Shown here: one piece after another, positions 63,446-64,000 of the stretch | How positions within the stretch are numbered: position 1 is the first letter of the stretch | Layout: each line of letters begins with the position of its first letter | DNA from: SCGC-AAA076-P13 sp964613455 | GTDB lineage: Bacteria; Pseudomonadota; Gammaproteobacteria; Magnimaribacterales; D2472 | Length of the DNA stretch: 64,000 nt | Reading direction: 5' to 3' | NCBI GenBank assembly: GCA_964613455.1 | Contig: CAZTGS010000001.1 | Span: forward strand, 1 to 64,000 | Made by a program: the position numbers and the translations under genes | Notes under the pieces: model-generated | The model's database searches: none | Told to the model about the DNA's origin: nothing | The model's input: the letters and a program-made list of their open reading frames with translations, nothing else

Positions 63446-64000
63446 TTACCTTAAGTACCCAGACCAAGATGGCTCCCTCACCTCTCCTTCTCTTGCTGGA
63501 AGTCGAAATCTAGCCCCACTAAGTGTCACACCTGCAAGCAAACCCATCTCATTCTCTGTTATTGCATAGACTATCACATTACCATTGGGAGAAATACTAG
63601 GTGATTCATCTAGTTTTGATTCTGTTAATGGTCTAACAAAATTTTCATTAAAATATTTTAAAGCTATTTGGAACTTACTTTTAGATCTATGGACAAAAAT
63701 TATGCCATCACCATTGCTTAAGTATGACGCCTTTGCATTATAGTTGCCCTCAAAAGTAATTCTCTTTGGTTGGGCATTCGATTTTCTCAAATTAATTTCA
63801 TACAGTTGGGGAGATCCTGATCTTCCTGATGTAAACATAATTTTAGATCCATTAGGCGACCATGATGACTCTGTATCAATTGAATAATGCTTGGTTAATC
63901 TCGTTAAGTTCTTATTCTTTAAGTTAAGAATATATATTTCAGCATTGCCATCTTGATACATGGTTAATGATAGAAACTTGCCGTTTGGAGACCATGAAGG
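63446..64000 (-). CDS. tolB: Tol-Pal translocation protein TolB, C-terminal part (cut by window edge)
   Basis: 184 codons are inside the window and the frame is open to the edge, including 13 codons before the first internal Met (PSWSPNGKFLSLT). The beta-propeller repeats are clear: AEIYILNL, SSWSPNGSKIMFTSGRSGSP, ISPNGNVIVYAI and the final EPSWSGYL. The start, signal peptide and N-terminal domain lie outside. TolB is periplasmic and connects Pal with TolA. Order tolB-pal-cpoB is standard. Confidence 0.96.
   Translation of the reverse strand, partial: PSWSPNGKFLSLTMYQDGNAEIYILNLKNKNLTRLTKHYSIDTESSWSPNGSKIMFTSGRSGSPQLYEINLRKSNAQPKRITFEGNYNAKASYLSNGDGIIFVHRSKSKFQIALKYFNENFVRPLTESKLDESPSISPNGNVIVYAITENEMGLLAGVTLSGARFRLPAREGEVREPSWSGYLR

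Noticed and set aside
1..64000. CRISPR arrays, insertion sequences, prophage or rRNA
   Set aside because: No regularly spaced repeats, transposase, integrase, phage structural genes or rRNA segments were found on reading both strands.

Overview
The window is a low-G+C, densely packed stretch of a Gram-negative gammaproteobacterial chromosome. The evidence for this is outer-membrane machinery (BamB, BamC, Pal, TolB, CpoB, BepA, three TonB-dependent receptors) and gene order shared with Escherichia coli and its relatives in several blocks: iscRSUA-fdx-iscX ... ndk-rlmN-rodZ-ispG-hisS-yfgM-bamB-der, dapA-bamC-purC, tolB-pal-cpoB-tRNA-Lys, and murJ-ribF-ileS-lspA-ispH. Very short intergenic gaps, ATGA/TAATG overlaps, lost members of conserved operons (no hscBA, no fkpB) and many TonB receptors suggest a streamlined marine lineage of the SAR86 type. 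That lineage is an inference; no marker gene here proves it. No phage, insertion sequence, CRISPR array or rRNA was seen, and no gene-free stretch exceeds 300 bases.

Layout. 1-124: the first 41 codons of a hotdog-fold thioesterase running off the window edge (minus strand). 151-8900: three paralogous TonB-dependent receptors in tandem, each with its own intrinsic terminator and a shared AT-rich upstream element. 9015-13002: yidD, thrS and an exported alpha/beta hydrolase with a membrane-spanning C-terminal half. 13053-13127: tRNA-Arg(CCU) on the plus strand. 13178-14350: two small secreted proteins of unknown role. 14435-18069: a flavoprotein, cysS, a QueD-like protein, maf and folE. 18195-20154: groESL. 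20238-22390: a VanZ-like protein, ampG and ampD (murein recycling). 22391-29498: ispH, lspA, ileS, ribF, murJ and msrB. 29545-33300: a small winged-helix protein, pdxB, an acyltransferase whose real start is non-canonical, and a MATE exporter (plus strand). 33284-44107: one TCA-cycle operon, sdhCDAB-sucAB-lpd-sucCD. 44196-55086: der, bamB, yfgM, hisS, ispG, rodZ, rlmN, ndk and the isc operon. 55117-57703: purC, bamC, dapA. 57776-62136: bcp, an AI-2E family permease, bepA and an MFS-like carrier. 62158-64000: tRNA-Lys(UUU) and the tol-pal end genes cpoB, pal and tolB (cut by the window end).

Nearly everything lies on the minus strand, so most genes form long co-directional transcription units. 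The best regulatory signal is upstream of iscR. A 33-bp inverted repeat contains a full match to the [2Fe-2S]-IscR type 1 operator and carries a TTGACT/TATAAT promoter whose predicted +1 is the G of the iscR GTG start codon. Its -35 box contains the stop codon of purC. Other points of interest are a perfect 32-bp palindrome before the second TonB receptor, an acyltransferase gene whose only ribosome-site-compatible start is ATC, a QueD homologue lacking two of three zinc histidines, a ThrRS with a substituted editing-site histidine, and a two-repeat secreted protein. I saw no complete, clearly new multi-gene system; the receptor triplet with its shared control element is the closest candidate.
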